Shown: positions 41,875-51,473, numbered from the stretch's first letter. The stretch: 64,000 nt of DNA from Desulfobacteraceae bacterium (GCA_014237395.1 JABZFP010000007.1:36367-100366); one strand, 5' to 3'. The notes: generated by a model not told the origin, from the sequence alone. Numbers and translations are program-made.

Positions 41875-42795
41875 CTATTTTTCCCTTTCCACCAACCCCT
41901 TCACAAACCAGCGCTGCATGAGCAGGACCACCAGGATCGGCGGCAGCATGACGATCAGGGCGGCGGCCATGGCTTCGTTCCAAAAGGGCAAGTCGTCGGC
42001 TTGCGGTATCAGGTTTTGCAGCCCGATGACAGCCGTTGTCATCTTGGGGTTGGTGGTGATCAGCAGGGGCCAGAGATACTGGTTCCAGCCGTAGACAAAC
42101 TCGATGACCACCAGCGCGGCGATATTGGTTTTGGACAAGGGCAGGATGATTTTACGGAAGAAGGTCATGGCCGAGGCGCCGTCTATTTTAGCTGCCTCGC
42201 AAAGCTCTTCCGGGATGGTCAGGAAAAACTGCCGAAAGAGAAAGGTACAGGTAGCGGAGGCCACCAGGGGCAGGATCAGGCCCGTGTAACTGTCCAGTAG
42301 GCTCAGATCGAGTTTGACCTGTATGTCATGCCCGATAAACCAGGCAATGATTCCGTCGAGACGCAAAAAGTCCCACACTATCTGCATGGGCCCGAACAGG
42401 TTGGCCGCCATTTCATAAGTGGGCAGGATCCGGACTTCCACCGGAAGCATCAGCGTGCAGAAAACCGTCACGAAGGCCACGGTTCGCAGCCGGTAGTCGA
42501 AATAGACGATCGAAAAGGCCCCCAGCAGGGAGACACAGATTTTTCCAAAGGTAATGCCGCTGGCCATGATGAAGGAATTCATCAGTTGGGTTCCCAGGTC
42601 GCCTTTGTTCCAGGCTGCCTGCATGTTGACCCAGAACTGGTCGCTGGGAATCAACGGCATGGGCACCATCGAGACCGTTTCGATGGTGTGGGTGGCGGCA
42701 ATCAAGGCGTAGATGATGGGGAAGCCCACGATGACAATTCCCACCATCAGAAAGACGTATGTCAGCATATCCAGAATGGGTGTTCGCTCGACCAT
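41875..42795 (-). CDS. ugpE: Glycerol-3-phosphate ABC transporter permease UgpE
   Basis: 306 residues, six helices of the MalG/UgpE type, with the EAA loop EELCEAAKIDGASAMTFFRK...LPLSK that docks on the ATPase. It starts MVERTPILDMLTYVFLMVGI and closely matches UgpE patterns (IPSDQFWVNMQAAW, LPVEVRILPTYEM). It is the last gene of the minus-strand ugpB-A-E unit, 6 bp after ugpA. Confidence 0.94.
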   Translation of the reverse strand: MVERTPILDMLTYVFLMVGIVIVGFPIIYALIAATHTIETVSMVPMPLIPSDQFWVNMQAAWNKGDLGTQLMNSFIMASGITFGKICVSLLGAFSIVYFDYRLRTVAFVTVFCTLMLPVEVRILPTYEMAANLFGPMQIVWDFLRLDGIIAWFIGHDIQVKLDLSLLDSYTGLILPLVASATCTFLFRQFFLTIPEELCEAAKIDGASAMTFFRKIILPLSKTNIAALVVIEFVYGWNQYLWPLLITTNPKMTTAVIGLQNLIPQADDLPFWNEAMAAALIVMLPPILVVLLMQRWFVKGLVEREK

Positions 42796-42801
42796 CAGTG
42801 A

Positions 42802-43692
42802 TTAACCTGTATATTGCACGCGGCGTTCGACATATTTGAACTGCATGACCGTGATGAAGATGATCAGGCTCATCAGGACGATGGACTGTGCCGCCGAAGA
42901 GCCGAGATTCAGACCGATGAAGCCGTCCTGATAAACCTTATAGACCAGGATATTCGTGGCGCCGCCCGGGCCGCCCTGGGTGACGGTGTGAATAACGCCG
43001 AAAGTTTCGAAAAAGGCAAAAATGATATTCATTACGGTGACAAAGAACAGGGTCGGGGACAGCATGGGAATGATAATGGCCCAGAAGCGTCGAAAAGGGC
43101 TGGCGCCGTCCATGGCCGCTGCCTCGATCAGGGAATGGGGAATGGCCTGCAGACCCGCCATAAAGAAAACGAAATTGTAGCTGATCTGCTTCCAGGCACT
43201 GGCCATGATCACCATGAGCAGAGCGTCGGTGCCGTTTAAAACGGGGTTCCAGTCGGTGCCGAACCATCGTTTAATGGCCAAAGACACGACGCCATAAGAT
43301 GGGTGCAGCAGAAAAAGCCATAAAACGCCTGAAATGGCAGGGGCAACGGCATAGGGCCAGATTAAGAAGGTCCGGATTACCGCTTTAGCCTTGAGGGCAC
43401 GATTGGCCAGAGTGGCAAGAAATAGCCCGGTGGAAATGGAGACAAAAGCCGTCGAAGCACTGAAGATCAGGGTTGTGGCAACAGATTGCAGGTAAAGTGG
43501 ATCCCGGAACAATTGGATAAAATTATCGAACCACACGAAACGGTTGTGGAGTCCGAAAGGGTCGCTCAGCATCATGGACTGCATCAACCCCTGAAGTGCC
43601 GGCCAGTAGAAGAACGTGGCCGTTACCAATATCTGAGGCAGGATCAGGATATAGGGCAAAAATCGATTGGAGAATATTGAACGCTTGATCAT
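42802..43692 (-). CDS. ugpA: Glycerol-3-phosphate ABC transporter permease UgpA
   Basis: 296 residues, six helices of the MalF type. The EAA loop is IEAAAMDGASPFRRFWAIIIP. UgpA-like features include PYILILPQILVTATFFYWPA and GGPGGATNILVYKVYQDGF. It pairs with UgpE to form the inner-membrane channel of the importer. Confidence 0.94.
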   Translation of the reverse strand: MIKRSIFSNRFLPYILILPQILVTATFFYWPALQGLMQSMMLSDPFGLHNRFVWFDNFIQLFRDPLYLQSVATTLIFSASTAFVSISTGLFLATLANRALKAKAVIRTFLIWPYAVAPAISGVLWLFLLHPSYGVVSLAIKRWFGTDWNPVLNGTDALLMVIMASAWKQISYNFVFFMAGLQAIPHSLIEAAAMDGASPFRRFWAIIIPMLSPTLFFVTVMNIIFAFFETFGVIHTVTQGGPGGATNILVYKVYQDGFIGLNLGSSAAQSIVLMSLIIFITVMQFKYVERRVQYTG

Positions 43693-43709
43693 GGTTGCTC
43701 GGCGTTAAA

Positions 43710-43745
43710 GCGGCGCTTCGGATTTGTCGGATCCGGAAGCGCCGC
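43710..43745 (-). promoter_or_regulatory. Intercistronic hairpin between ugpB and ugpA
   Basis: GCGGCGCTTC-GGAT ... ATCC-G-GAAGCGCCGC forms a 14-bp stem with one bulge, in the gap after the binding-protein gene and before the permeases. Such hairpins commonly raise the ratio of binding protein to permease by partial termination or mRNA protection; that role is inferred. No long T-run follows. Confidence 0.6.
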
Positions 43746-43774
43746 CAGATTTATGGCATTATACGATTGGTGCT

Positions 43775-45109
43775 TTATTGATAAGTTTTTTCAAACGTCC
43801 GCAGTAATTCGTTGCTGCGTTTGACAGCATTGTCGAGAGCCTCCTGAGGGCTCTTGGTGTCGTTCCAGACCAGCTCCAGTTCCTCATTGATAATGTTGCG
43901 GATCTGGATGAAATAGCCTAAACGCAACCCGCGCGAGATCGTGGTGGGGTCCCTACGGGTCATTTGCTTGATGCCGACTTCCTGATAAGGAAATTCTTTA
44001 TAATACCCCTGGTCTTTGAGCGCTTTGTACGCCGTCAGGGTGATCGGGAAGTAACCGGTTTCCTTGTGCCAGTAAATTTGCATGTCGTTGTTGGCCAGGA
44101 ATTCCAGGAAGGCCGCCACACCGGCATATTCTTCTTTGCTGTGGCCCTTGAGTACCCAGTTGGAAGCCCCGCCGATGATGCTGTTCTGGGGCTCCTTCAT
44201 CCAGGATTCCACGGGCAGCGGTGCCACATCCCAGGTGAAATCCTTGACCGCTTTCTGTATTTTGGCAATGCCACTGATGGAATCGATATAAACAGCGGCG
44301 TTCTGGGCGATGAATTCAGCCTTGGGGCCCTGGTATTTCTGGCCGCCGTAAAAGAAACGGCCGTCTTTCATCCAGGATTTCAAGCGTGTAATATGATTGA
44401 CAACTTTATCGTTATTGATCAGCAGTTCGCAATCCAGGCCTTCATAGCCGTTGGATTTGGAGGCGAACGGGATATTGTGAATAGCGGAGTAGTTCTCGAT
44501 CTGGGTCCAGGACTGCCAAGCCGTGACCATGCCCCCAGGTGTACCGGATTTGACGATTTTATCCAACATCCCGCCTAGTTCGTCCCAGGTGACAGGTGTT
44601 GATTTGTCCAGAGGCGCCAGGCCGGCTTTTTTGAACAGGTCCACGTTATAGTACATGACCGGCGTGGAAGAGTTGAACGGCATGGACACAAGGTTGCCGT
44701 TGGCATCCATGTAGTAGGACAGCACGGGCTGCAGGTAGTCTTTCCAGTTGACGTTGTAACCGGCATCGGCCATGAGTTCGTATACCGGATAAACCGCGCC
44801 GGAGAGCATCATGGTCTGGGTGCCCACCTCGAAGCTTTGCAGGATATGAGGCTGTTTTTTGGCCCGGATGGCGGCGACGCCAGCATTGACCGTTTCATCA
44901 TAGTTGCCTTTATTGGTGCCGATGACGGTGTATTTGTCCTGGGAGTCATTAAAAGCCTTGATCATGGTGTTGCACACTTCCCCCCGCGCACTGCGCATGG
45001 CGTGCCACCAGTGAATTTCAATCCGTTCGGCTAGCACTTCGCCGGCCGTGAAGACGACCACCATAGCCAGAACGATGAACAAGATAAGATTTCGTGATTT
45101 CATAGCCAT
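43775..45109 (-). CDS. ugpB: Glycerol-3-phosphate-binding periplasmic protein UgpB
   Basis: 444 residues: a signal peptide (LILFIVLAMVVVFTAGEVLA), then an extracellular solute-binding family 1 domain with UgpB-like blocks RIEIHWWHAMRSARGEVCN, SMPFNSSTPVMYYNVDLFKK and GYFPITLTAYKAL. E. coli UgpB (438 residues) has the same length and the HxWHAM signature. It captures sn-glycerol-3-phosphate or related phosphodiesters in the periplasm and hands them to UgpA/UgpE. First gene of the minus-strand unit. Confidence 0.95.
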   Translation of the reverse strand: MAMKSRNLILFIVLAMVVVFTAGEVLAERIEIHWWHAMRSARGEVCNTMIKAFNDSQDKYTVIGTNKGNYDETVNAGVAAIRAKKQPHILQSFEVGTQTMMLSGAVYPVYELMADAGYNVNWKDYLQPVLSYYMDANGNLVSMPFNSSTPVMYYNVDLFKKAGLAPLDKSTPVTWDELGGMLDKIVKSGTPGGMVTAWQSWTQIENYSAIHNIPFASKSNGYEGLDCELLINNDKVVNHITRLKSWMKDGRFFYGGQKYQGPKAEFIAQNAAVYIDSISGIAKIQKAVKDFTWDVAPLPVESWMKEPQNSIIGGASNWVLKGHSKEEYAGVAAFLEFLANNDMQIYWHKETGYFPITLTAYKALKDQGYYKEFPYQEVGIKQMTRRDPTTISRGLRLGYFIQIRNIINEELELVWNDTKSPQEALDNAVKRSNELLRTFEKTYQ

Positions 45110-45180
45110 TTCTCCTCTCCCTGGATTGCTATTGACGCTGAGAACCCGCCGTTCGGGTCCCGTTTTTTGTCATTGAAATG

Positions 45181-45211
45181 ATTATATGCCCATAGCAATT
45201 TACAGGCATAT
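45181..45211 (-). promoter_or_regulatory. Candidate ugpB -10 with overlapping operator-like inverted repeat
   Basis: ATTATA (45181-45186) reads TATAAT on the minus strand. Overlapping it, ATATGCC (45184-45190) and GGCATAT (45205-45211) form a 7-bp inverted repeat with a 14-bp spacer, a layout that could bind a dimeric repressor. No convincing -35 is seen. In the divergent region a small hairpin with a T-run (AACCCGCCGTTCGGGTCCCG, about 45142) also occurs. Confidence 0.35.
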
Positions 45212-45403
45212 CGGGGATGTGTTAATGGAGTCAAGGATTAATTGGGGCCGTTGCCGTAGAATTTGGAACGCATCGGTTATCCGAGAAAATTTTAAATAAA
45301 TTGTTTAGGTTAAAGTCAAGGATAGCAGGGCCCAAAAGACTTGAAAATGCAGGGATAAAGAGCCCATAGACGGGGTTCTTGATCCCGGGACAGGAATGTC
45401 GCG

Positions 45404-46501
45404 ATGGCACGTGTCGATCTGAAGAAGGTGGTCAAGCGGTTCGGTAAAGTGGAAGTGGTGCACGGGATCGATCTGGAAATCAACGACGTCGAATTCGTCG
45501 TTCTGGTGGGGCCTTCGGGGTGCGGCAAGTCCACCACCCTGCGGATGGTGGCCGGCCTGGAGGAGATCAGCGACGGGGAGATTTATATCGATGACCAGCG
45601 GGTCAACGACGTGGCCCCCAAAGACCGTGGCGTGGCCATGGTGTTTCAGAACTACGCCCTCTATCCGCACATGAACGTCTACAACAACATGGCCTTCGGG
45701 CTCAAATTGCGCAAAACCCCCAAAGCCGAGATTGAGGAGCGCGTGCAGCGGGCCGCTGCAACCCTGGGCTTGACCGAATATTTAAAGCGCAAGCCCCACG
45801 AGCTCTCGGGCGGGCAGCGCCAGCGGGTGGCCATGGGGCGGGCCATTGTCCGCAATCCCAAGGTGTTCCTGTTCGACGAACCGCTTTCCAACCTGGATGC
45901 CAAGTTGCGCACCCAGATGCGCATCGAAATCAAACTGCTGCATCAGAAGGTCCAGAATACAATCATCTACGTCACCCACGACCAGGTGGAGGCCATGACC
46001 CTGGCCGATCGTATCGTTGTGATGCGGGACGGGTATATCGAACAGGTGGGGGCGCCCCTGGATATCTTCGAAAACCCGGTCAATACCTTTGTGGCCGGTT
46101 TCATCGGCAGTCCGCCCATGAACCTCGTGTCGGCGCATCTGGAAACCGCCGCCGCCGGGCTGGTGCTGGCCTTCGAAGGCGGGTTGCGGGTTCCGGTCCC
46201 TGCCCGGGAAGGCGCCAACCTGCAGGCCGGCATGGAGGTGGTCATGGGGCTGCGGACCGAAGACCTCACCATCGACAATGGGGACACGCACCTGCCGGAG
46301 GAATGGAAGGTCGACGGCCTGGTGGAAGTGGTCGAGCCCTTGGGCAGCGAAACCAATCTGCACATGAACCTGTCCGGCACCAAAATGATCGCCAAGAGCG
46401 AGGGCCGTAAACTGGTTTCCGCCGGCAAAAAGGTCAGGCTGGCAATGAACCTCGAACACCTACACCTTTTTGACGCCCGGACCCGCGCGTCGATCTATTG
46501 A
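45404..46501 (+). CDS. ugpC: Glycerol-3-phosphate importer ATPase UgpC
   Basis: 365 residues: Walker A GPSGCGKSTTLRM, signature LSGGQRQRVAMGRA, Walker B VFLFDEPLSNLDAKLR, switch His in YVTHDQVEA, and a C-terminal TOBE/regulatory domain (about 240-365) typical of MalK/UgpC. It energises the UgpA/UgpE channel. It is transcribed away from ugpBAE across a 294-bp region. In E. coli the order is ugpB-A-E-C in one operon, so the divergent placement is a rearrangement. Confidence 0.95.
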   Translation: MARVDLKKVVKRFGKVEVVHGIDLEINDVEFVVLVGPSGCGKSTTLRMVAGLEEISDGEIYIDDQRVNDVAPKDRGVAMVFQNYALYPHMNVYNNMAFGLKLRKTPKAEIEERVQRAAATLGLTEYLKRKPHELSGGQRQRVAMGRAIVRNPKVFLFDEPLSNLDAKLRTQMRIEIKLLHQKVQNTIIYVTHDQVEAMTLADRIVVMRDGYIEQVGAPLDIFENPVNTFVAGFIGSPPMNLVSAHLETAAAGLVLAFEGGLRVPVPAREGANLQAGMEVVMGLRTEDLTIDNGDTHLPEEWKVDGLVEVVEPLGSETNLHMNLSGTKMIAKSEGRKLVSAGKKVRLAMNLEHLHLFDARTRASIY

Positions 46502-46736
46502 TTACGGCCGGCGGCCATACCGATCCGGATTTTCCGCCTTCTTTTCAGTCTGAGCGCTGCACGGGTATGGTTTTGCGGCAGACCGTGCAAGGCTGCCTTT
46601 CGTTTGCTTGATTGACGGACGAAGACGATTATCTTTAGGACTGTTGCCGGGTGAATTATCGGTCCCCGCTTTTGTTTGGGACTTGCCCGGCAAAGGACAC
46701 GATTCGATCAATGCAAACCCGGAGATGCCACGCGAC

Positions 46737-47195
46737 ATGACAACGACGACCAATGCCTATCTCATCCGTTGCCCGGACTGCCGGACACGCAACCGTATCC
46801 CGGCTGACAAGCTCGGTGTGGTGGCGCGCTGCGGCAAGTGCGGCGGTTCGATTCCCACCGCCGAAGTCCTCATTGCGCAGCCGCACCTGGTGACGGACGC
46901 TAATTTTGAGGCCACGATTCTGAAATCCCCCATTCCCGCCCTCATTTTTGCCTGGGCGCCCTGGTGTGGCACCTGCACGCAGGTGGCGCCGGCCTTCGAC
47001 AGTTTCGCAAGGGAGGCCCATGGCCGCGTTCGGGCCGGCAAGCTCAATGTGGACGCCAACCGTCAGCTGGCATCGCGCTTCAACATTCTGAGCGTGCCGT
47101 TTCTTTTTGTTTTCGATAACGGCCAGTTGAAGCAGAGCCTGCCCGGCGTCCAGACCAAGCATGAGCTGATGATGCTGATGGCGCCCTATATCTGA
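46737..47195 (+). CDS. Thioredoxin 2-like protein with zinc ribbon
   Basis: 152 residues. An N-terminal zinc ribbon with four cysteines (CPDCRTRN and CGKCGG) precedes a thioredoxin fold, the TrxC/Trx2 design. The active site is FAWAPWCGTCTQV, i.e. WCGTC instead of the standard WCGPC. A cis-Pro region (ILSVPFLFVFDNG) is present. ATG 46737 gives the usual start a few residues before the zinc ribbon; longer forms upstream lack support. The role is cytoplasmic disulfide reduction. Confidence 0.92.
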   Translation: MTTTTNAYLIRCPDCRTRNRIPADKLGVVARCGKCGGSIPTAEVLIAQPHLVTDANFEATILKSPIPALIFAWAPWCGTCTQVAPAFDSFAREAHGRVRAGKLNVDANRQLASRFNILSVPFLFVFDNGQLKQSLPGVQTKHELMMLMAPYI

Positions 47196-47211
47196 GACGA
47201 CTGGAGCCCCG

Positions 47212-48159
47212 TTGACGCCCTCCGCCTCCCCAGCAACCTCCGACGATTTGGAAGCAGTCCTTCGCCGCTATATGGCAGACGGCATCGCGCTGACGGGAGA
47301 CGTTCGTGATTTCATGACGGCCACCTTTGGCGACGCTTCGGCGGATACCCTGCGGACGTTGTTGTCGGACGCGTCCAGTGCCGAACGGGACTCCCTTCTG
47401 GATCTGGTGTTCTTTCCGGATCAAGCGCTGCAGCTTGCCATCGAACCGGTTCTAGAATGTCATGGCCTGACGGAAGAGGCCGTCAGCCTGATTGCGGCCC
47501 GGCTCAAGGCGGCGCCCGTCGCGACCGGGTTGTGCCTTCCAGGCGTGACGGACCTCGTCCCGACCGTGATGCCGGCGTTTTTGGTCGACGCGTTCCTGGC
47601 CCGGTTGAATCTTCCCTGGCAGCCGGCGGCGGCGCTAAGCGAGGTGATAACCGGTTTGGATACTCACCCCCTTTCACCGACCCATGACCACGAGGACGGA
47701 CGCCTTCGGCTGAGGGTCCACCTGCGCAACGCCGGCTTGCGGCAAACACCAGCGCAGGTTTTGTTTTTGGGTGATTTTTTCGAGCGTCTGCCGCTTGACG
47801 ACGAGGATTTTGTCGACAAGTTGGACTTTATGCTCGTCTTTCTGAAAGAACATGAAGGGATCACCAATTTTTACCAGGCCCTGATGGACCGCAAAAAGTT
47901 TCTTTTTCGGCATCTTTTGAAGAACCGGCAGACGACGGAATGGGCTGCCCGCACGAACATGGAAACCCGTATCATGGCAGGGGTGCGGCCCTCTTATTTC
48001 GATGTCCATGCGGCGGAACGCTCCCTGGCACTGATCGACCGCATTGCCATGGCGGTTTTCGGCCGCACGGAATGGCTGGACGGTTCGCCCCGTTCGGTCG
48101 ACCTGGGAAATTATGCCGAACCCCCGGATCCGGCGGAATTGGTGGATCGGCTGTCCTGA
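47212..48159 (+). CDS. Hypothetical soluble protein
   Basis: 315 residues, no signal peptide or membrane helix, no family recognised. Acidic and mostly helical, with the patches PQAQVLFLGDFFERLPLDDE-like (actual TPAQVLFLGDFFERLPLDD), FLKEHEGITNFYQALMDRKK and AERSLALIDRIAMAVFGRTE. The start is TTG 47212 with GGAG five bases upstream and 16 bp after the thioredoxin stop, so the two are probably cotranscribed. Confidence 0.8.
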   Translation: MTPSASPATSDDLEAVLRRYMADGIALTGDVRDFMTATFGDASADTLRTLLSDASSAERDSLLDLVFFPDQALQLAIEPVLECHGLTEEAVSLIAARLKAAPVATGLCLPGVTDLVPTVMPAFLVDAFLARLNLPWQPAAALSEVITGLDTHPLSPTHDHEDGRLRLRVHLRNAGLRQTPAQVLFLGDFFERLPLDDEDFVDKLDFMLVFLKEHEGITNFYQALMDRKKFLFRHLLKNRQTTEWAARTNMETRIMAGVRPSYFDVHAAERSLALIDRIAMAVFGRTEWLDGSPRSVDLGNYAEPPDPAELVDRLS

Positions 48160-48290
48160 CGGTGACCGTCTGATCGCCCCTGTTGCGCTTGTGCGGGGGC
48201 GGCAAGAATGCCCCGGGGTGTTTACAACGCGGGCGGTTTCCCCTAAGAAAGCACCTGCACATGATGATATGGATAGAAGGGATGGATAGG

Positions 48291-48980
48291 ATGAGGTTAC
48301 AGTCATGGCTTTGTACGGCAGGGCGGCAATGGGGCGTGATCGCTCTATTCGTCGCACTGATGACGGTTGCGGTTGTCAGGGCTGACGAGGAGCCCCCTCT
48401 CGATCCCCTGGTGGATGAAATCCTGTCCGGTGTGGAAGCGCGCTACGCCAGTTCCGCCTTCGCGGCCCGTTTCGACATTGAGTCGACGCTCAAGGCCATG
48501 CAGGTCACGGATACGGCTTCCGGTCGCCTGAAGGTGAAATACCCGGGCAAAATGCGCTGGGAGTACGAACAGCCCGATCCCATGCTGTTTATCACCAACG
48601 GTGTCACACTGTGGATGTATCAGCCCCGGGAAAACCAGGTTACCGTGGGGTTGACGGATGAGGTGCTGGGCGGCAGCCAGGGCGCCAGTTTCCTGTCGGA
48701 TGTCCGTTTGCTGCGCAAACAGTTTCAGATCGATTTCGATCCGAATGGCAGCGATGAGCGCGCCCGGCTCAAACTGACACCCCGGGAAGGGGCGTTCGAT
48801 ATTGCCTTCATTACCATGACCATTTCCCGGGCGACGCATGATGTGATCGAGGTGGTAACCACCAACCAATATGACGATACGACCCGCATCGTTTTTCGTG
48901 ACATCACATTTCAGCAGGTGTTTCCAGACGCCCTGTTTGAATTCGCGATCCCGGAAGGGACAGACGTGCTGCAGTTCTGA
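48291..48980 (+). CDS. lolA: LolA-like outer-membrane lipoprotein carrier
   Basis: 229 residues: signal peptide (WGVIALFVALMTVAVVRA), then a LolA/LolB-type half-barrel: ARFDIESTLKAMQVTDTASG, GKMRWEYEQPDPMLFITNGV (the RWEY/PxxxLF pattern), LWMYQPRENQVTV. It shuttles lipoproteins through the periplasm from LolCDE to the outer membrane. Several in-frame ATGs occur between 48261 and 48291; 48291 is chosen as it gives a normal signal peptide with AAGGG upstream. Confidence 0.9.
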   Translation: MRLQSWLCTAGRQWGVIALFVALMTVAVVRADEEPPLDPLVDEILSGVEARYASSAFAARFDIESTLKAMQVTDTASGRLKVKYPGKMRWEYEQPDPMLFITNGVTLWMYQPRENQVTVGLTDEVLGGSQGASFLSDVRLLRKQFQIDFDPNGSDERARLKLTPREGAFDIAFITMTISRATHDVIEVVTTNQYDDTTRIVFRDITFQQVFPDALFEFAIPEGTDVLQF

Positions 48981-49099
48981 CGTGGATTTATGTATGCCAC
49001 TTCTGGTGGAGGTCCCGGGACAAAGGGTATTACAACCCATAGGGCAAAATATTTTTTCCTCCTCTTGCGGGAGAGATGTTGTGTTGGAGACAGACTGCC

Positions 49100-49996
49100 A
49101 TGCAAAATAAGATTCGATCATTGTTGAAAAAACGCCGGGCGATTCTACTGGCGCATAACTACCAGCCCCCGGAAATCCAGGATGTGGCCGACGTGTGCGG
49201 CGATTCCCTGGAACTGAGTATCAAGGCCTCCCAGACGGACGCCGACGTCATCGTCTTCTGCGGCGTGCATTTCATGGCCGAGACCGCGTCCATATTGTCG
49301 CCGGCCAAGACCGTGCTCCTGCCCCGCCGGGATGCCGGCTGCCCCATGGCCGATATGGTGACGCCGGAAGCCCTCAAGAAGAAACTGGCCGCCCTACCAC
49401 CCATGCCGGTGGTGACGTACGTCAATTCGACGGCCGAGGTCAAAGCGCTTTCCACAATCTGCTGTACCTCGGCCAACGCCTTCGAGGTGGTGGAAAGCCT
49501 GGATGGCGACGAAGTCCTGATGGTGCCGGACCGCAACCTGGCCTTGAACACGGCCGCCCGTAGCCGCAAAAAAATTCACACCTGGGAAGGGTACTGCCCG
49601 TTTCACAATTTGCTGACGGTGGAAGAAGTCGACGCCGCCAAAGCCCGCCATCCCGACGCGGTTTTCATGGCGCACCCCGAATGCCCGCCGGAGGTGGTGG
49701 CCCTGGCGGATGTCGCGGTCAGCACCTCCGGCATGATCCGCTACGCGCAGAAGTCTGCCGCAACAGACTTCATCGTGGGCACCGAAGTGGGCATGCGCTA
49801 CCCCCTGGAAAAAGCCTGTCCGGGCAAGACCTTTCACATGGTGTCCCCCCGCATGCATTGCGACGACATGAAGAAAATCTCCCTGACGGACATCGCGCAA
49901 TGCCTGGAAACCATGGTGGGCGAGGTCAAGGTGCCGGAAGACATTCGGGTGCCGGCGCTGAAGGCCGTCCAGCGGATGGTGGATTTGTCGATCTGA
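49100..49996 (+). CDS. nadA: Quinolinate synthase
   Basis: 298 residues. It condenses iminoaspartate with dihydroxyacetone phosphate to quinolinate in NAD biosynthesis. Family blocks: LLAHNYQPPEIQDVADVCGD, VFCGVHFMAETASIL, TYVNSTAEVKA, GTEVGMRYPL. The three conserved Fe-S ligands fit STICCTSAN, AHPECPPEV and SPRMHCDDM. GGAG is nine bases before ATG 49100. A strong terminator follows. Confidence 0.97.
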   Translation: MQNKIRSLLKKRRAILLAHNYQPPEIQDVADVCGDSLELSIKASQTDADVIVFCGVHFMAETASILSPAKTVLLPRRDAGCPMADMVTPEALKKKLAALPPMPVVTYVNSTAEVKALSTICCTSANAFEVVESLDGDEVLMVPDRNLALNTAARSRKKIHTWEGYCPFHNLLTVEEVDAAKARHPDAVFMAHPECPPEVVALADVAVSTSGMIRYAQKSAATDFIVGTEVGMRYPLEKACPGKTFHMVSPRMHCDDMKKISLTDIAQCLETMVGEVKVPEDIRVPALKAVQRMVDLSI

Positions 49997-50034
49997 GAAA
50001 AACACGCCCGGATTTTTTAATGAAGGCGTAAAAC

Positions 50035-50079
50035 GAAAAAACGCGGTGGCCGCCTGTTTGGCGGCACCGCGTTTTTTTG
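50035..50079. terminator. Bidirectional terminator after nadA
   Basis: AAAAAACGCGGTG-GCCGCC-TGTTT-GGCGGC-ACCGCGTTTTTTT: about 19 bp of stem with one bulge, A-run before and seven T after. It separates convergent nadA and the YebC-like gene. Confidence 0.92.
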
Positions 50080-50111
50080 GAATGGATCGTGTCCTATCGC
50101 TGGGAAAATCC

Positions 50112-50852
50112 TCAGGCGTCGATCATATCGTCGGGGATATCGGCATTGGTGTAGACTTTCTGGACGTCATCGCAGTTGTCCAGCATGTCCATGAGACGGA
50201 TCATCTGTTCGGCCTGCTTGCCTTCCAGGCTGGTCGTGTTCTGGGGCAGCATGGTGACCTCGGCGTCGATGCAGGGAATGCCGGCCCCATCGATGGCCTC
50301 CTTGACCGCCTCGAAATCTTCCGGGGCGGTGATGACTTCGAAGTTGCTGCCGTCCTCGCGGACATCTTCCGCGCCGGCTTCCAGGGCCGTTTCCATCAGG
50401 GTTTCTTCATCCACGGCGGAACGCTCCACCACCACATAGCCTTTTTTGTCGAACATCCAGGCCACGCATCCGCCGGCACCCAGATTGCCCCCGCATTTGC
50501 TGAAGCAATGCCGGATTTCCGACACGGCCCGGTTCTTGTTGTCGCTGAGGGATTCCAGGAGCACGGCGGCCCCGCCCGGTCCGTAGCCTTCGTAAGTGTT
50601 TTCTTCGTAATTGACGCCCTCCAGATCGCCGGTGCCCTTGGCAATGGCGCGCTCCATGTTATCCTTGGGCATGTTTTCAACTTTGGCGGCGTTGACGGCT
50701 GCCCGGAGACGGGGGTTGGCGTTGATGTCGCCGCCGCCCATGCGGGCGGCAACGGTAATTTCCTTGATGAGTTTCGTGAAGATTTTTCCCCGCCGGGCGT
50801 CTGCAGCGCCTTTGCGGTGTTTGATATTTGCCCATTTGCTATGCCCTGCCAT
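50112..50852 (-). CDS. YebC/PmpR-family protein
   Basis: 246 residues starting [20 protein letters not shown], the family hallmark, with [12 protein letters not shown] and [20 protein letters not shown]. The family has been described as DNA-binding regulators and, more recently, as factors easing ribosome stalling. The start codon abuts the stop of the RlmE-like gene, so the two are cotranscribed. Confidence 0.96.
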   Translation of the reverse strand: MAGHSKWANIKHRKGAADARRGKIFTKLIKEITVAARMGGGDINANPRLRAAVNAAKVENMPKDNMERAIAKGTGDLEGVNYEENTYEGYGPGGAAVLLESLSDNKNRAVSEIRHCFSKCGGNLGAGGCVAWMFDKKGYVVVERSAVDEETLMETALEAGAEDVREDGSNFEVITAPEDFEAVKEAIDGAGIPCIDAEVTMLPQNTTSLEGKQAEQMIRLMDMLDNCDDVQKVYTNADIPDDMIDA

Positions 50853-51473
50853 TTATGCCTCCTGTTTTTTCCCCTTGCCGATAACGAAAATCTCGCGGCT
50901 GGCCTTCCGGCTGCTCTGGGGTTTGTAGATATGACATCGTGTAAAATCGTGTTTGATCTGATCGATAAACGTTGGTGAATCGGGTCCCTGAAAAATTTTA
51001 CAAACCAACCGGCCGCCGTCTTTCAGATAGTTCCGGGCCATGTCTAAAGCGCTTTCGCAAAGCGTCACCGATCGGGCGGCGTCCACGTCCCGATGACCGG
51101 TGGTGGCCGGTGCCATGTCACTGAGGATGCAATGAAATTTCCGCCGCAGCATTTCATTGACGTCATCGCTCAAATCGAAAATGTCCGCGACGATGGCCTG
51201 GGCGTGTCCCGGCAATTTCAGGTTGACGGGCTTCAGGTCCAGTCCCAGCACGTAACCACGCGGGCCGGTTATTTGCGCCGCATATTTGAGCCATGATCCC
51301 GGGGCGCAGCCCAGATCGAGTATGCGGTTGCCGGGGTGAATCAACCGGTAACGCTTTTGCATTTCCTGAAGTTTATAGACCGATCGGGCCGGGAAATTTT
51401 CTTTCCGCGCCTTACGGGTGTAATGGTCTTCCCAGCGGTTGCGGGAATTCGGTTTGGAAATTTTTCGGGCCAT
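50853..51473 (-). CDS. rlmE: 23S rRNA 2'-O-methyltransferase RlmE (FtsJ/RrmJ)
   Basis: 206 residues; SAM-binding motif LDLGCAPGSWLKYA and the K-D-K-E catalytic tetrad in SVYKLQEM, ILSDMAPATTG, LVCKIFQG and SREIFVIG. It methylates the ribose of U2552 in 23S rRNA. The length and N-terminal RWEDHYTRKARKENF segment are standard. Confidence 0.96.
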   Translation of the reverse strand: MARKISKPNSRNRWEDHYTRKARKENFPARSVYKLQEMQKRYRLIHPGNRILDLGCAPGSWLKYAAQITGPRGYVLGLDLKPVNLKLPGHAQAIVADIFDLSDDVNEMLRRKFHCILSDMAPATTGHRDVDAARSVTLCESALDMARNYLKDGGRLVCKIFQGPDSPTFIDQIKHDFTRCHIYKPQSSRKASREIFVIGKGKKQEA

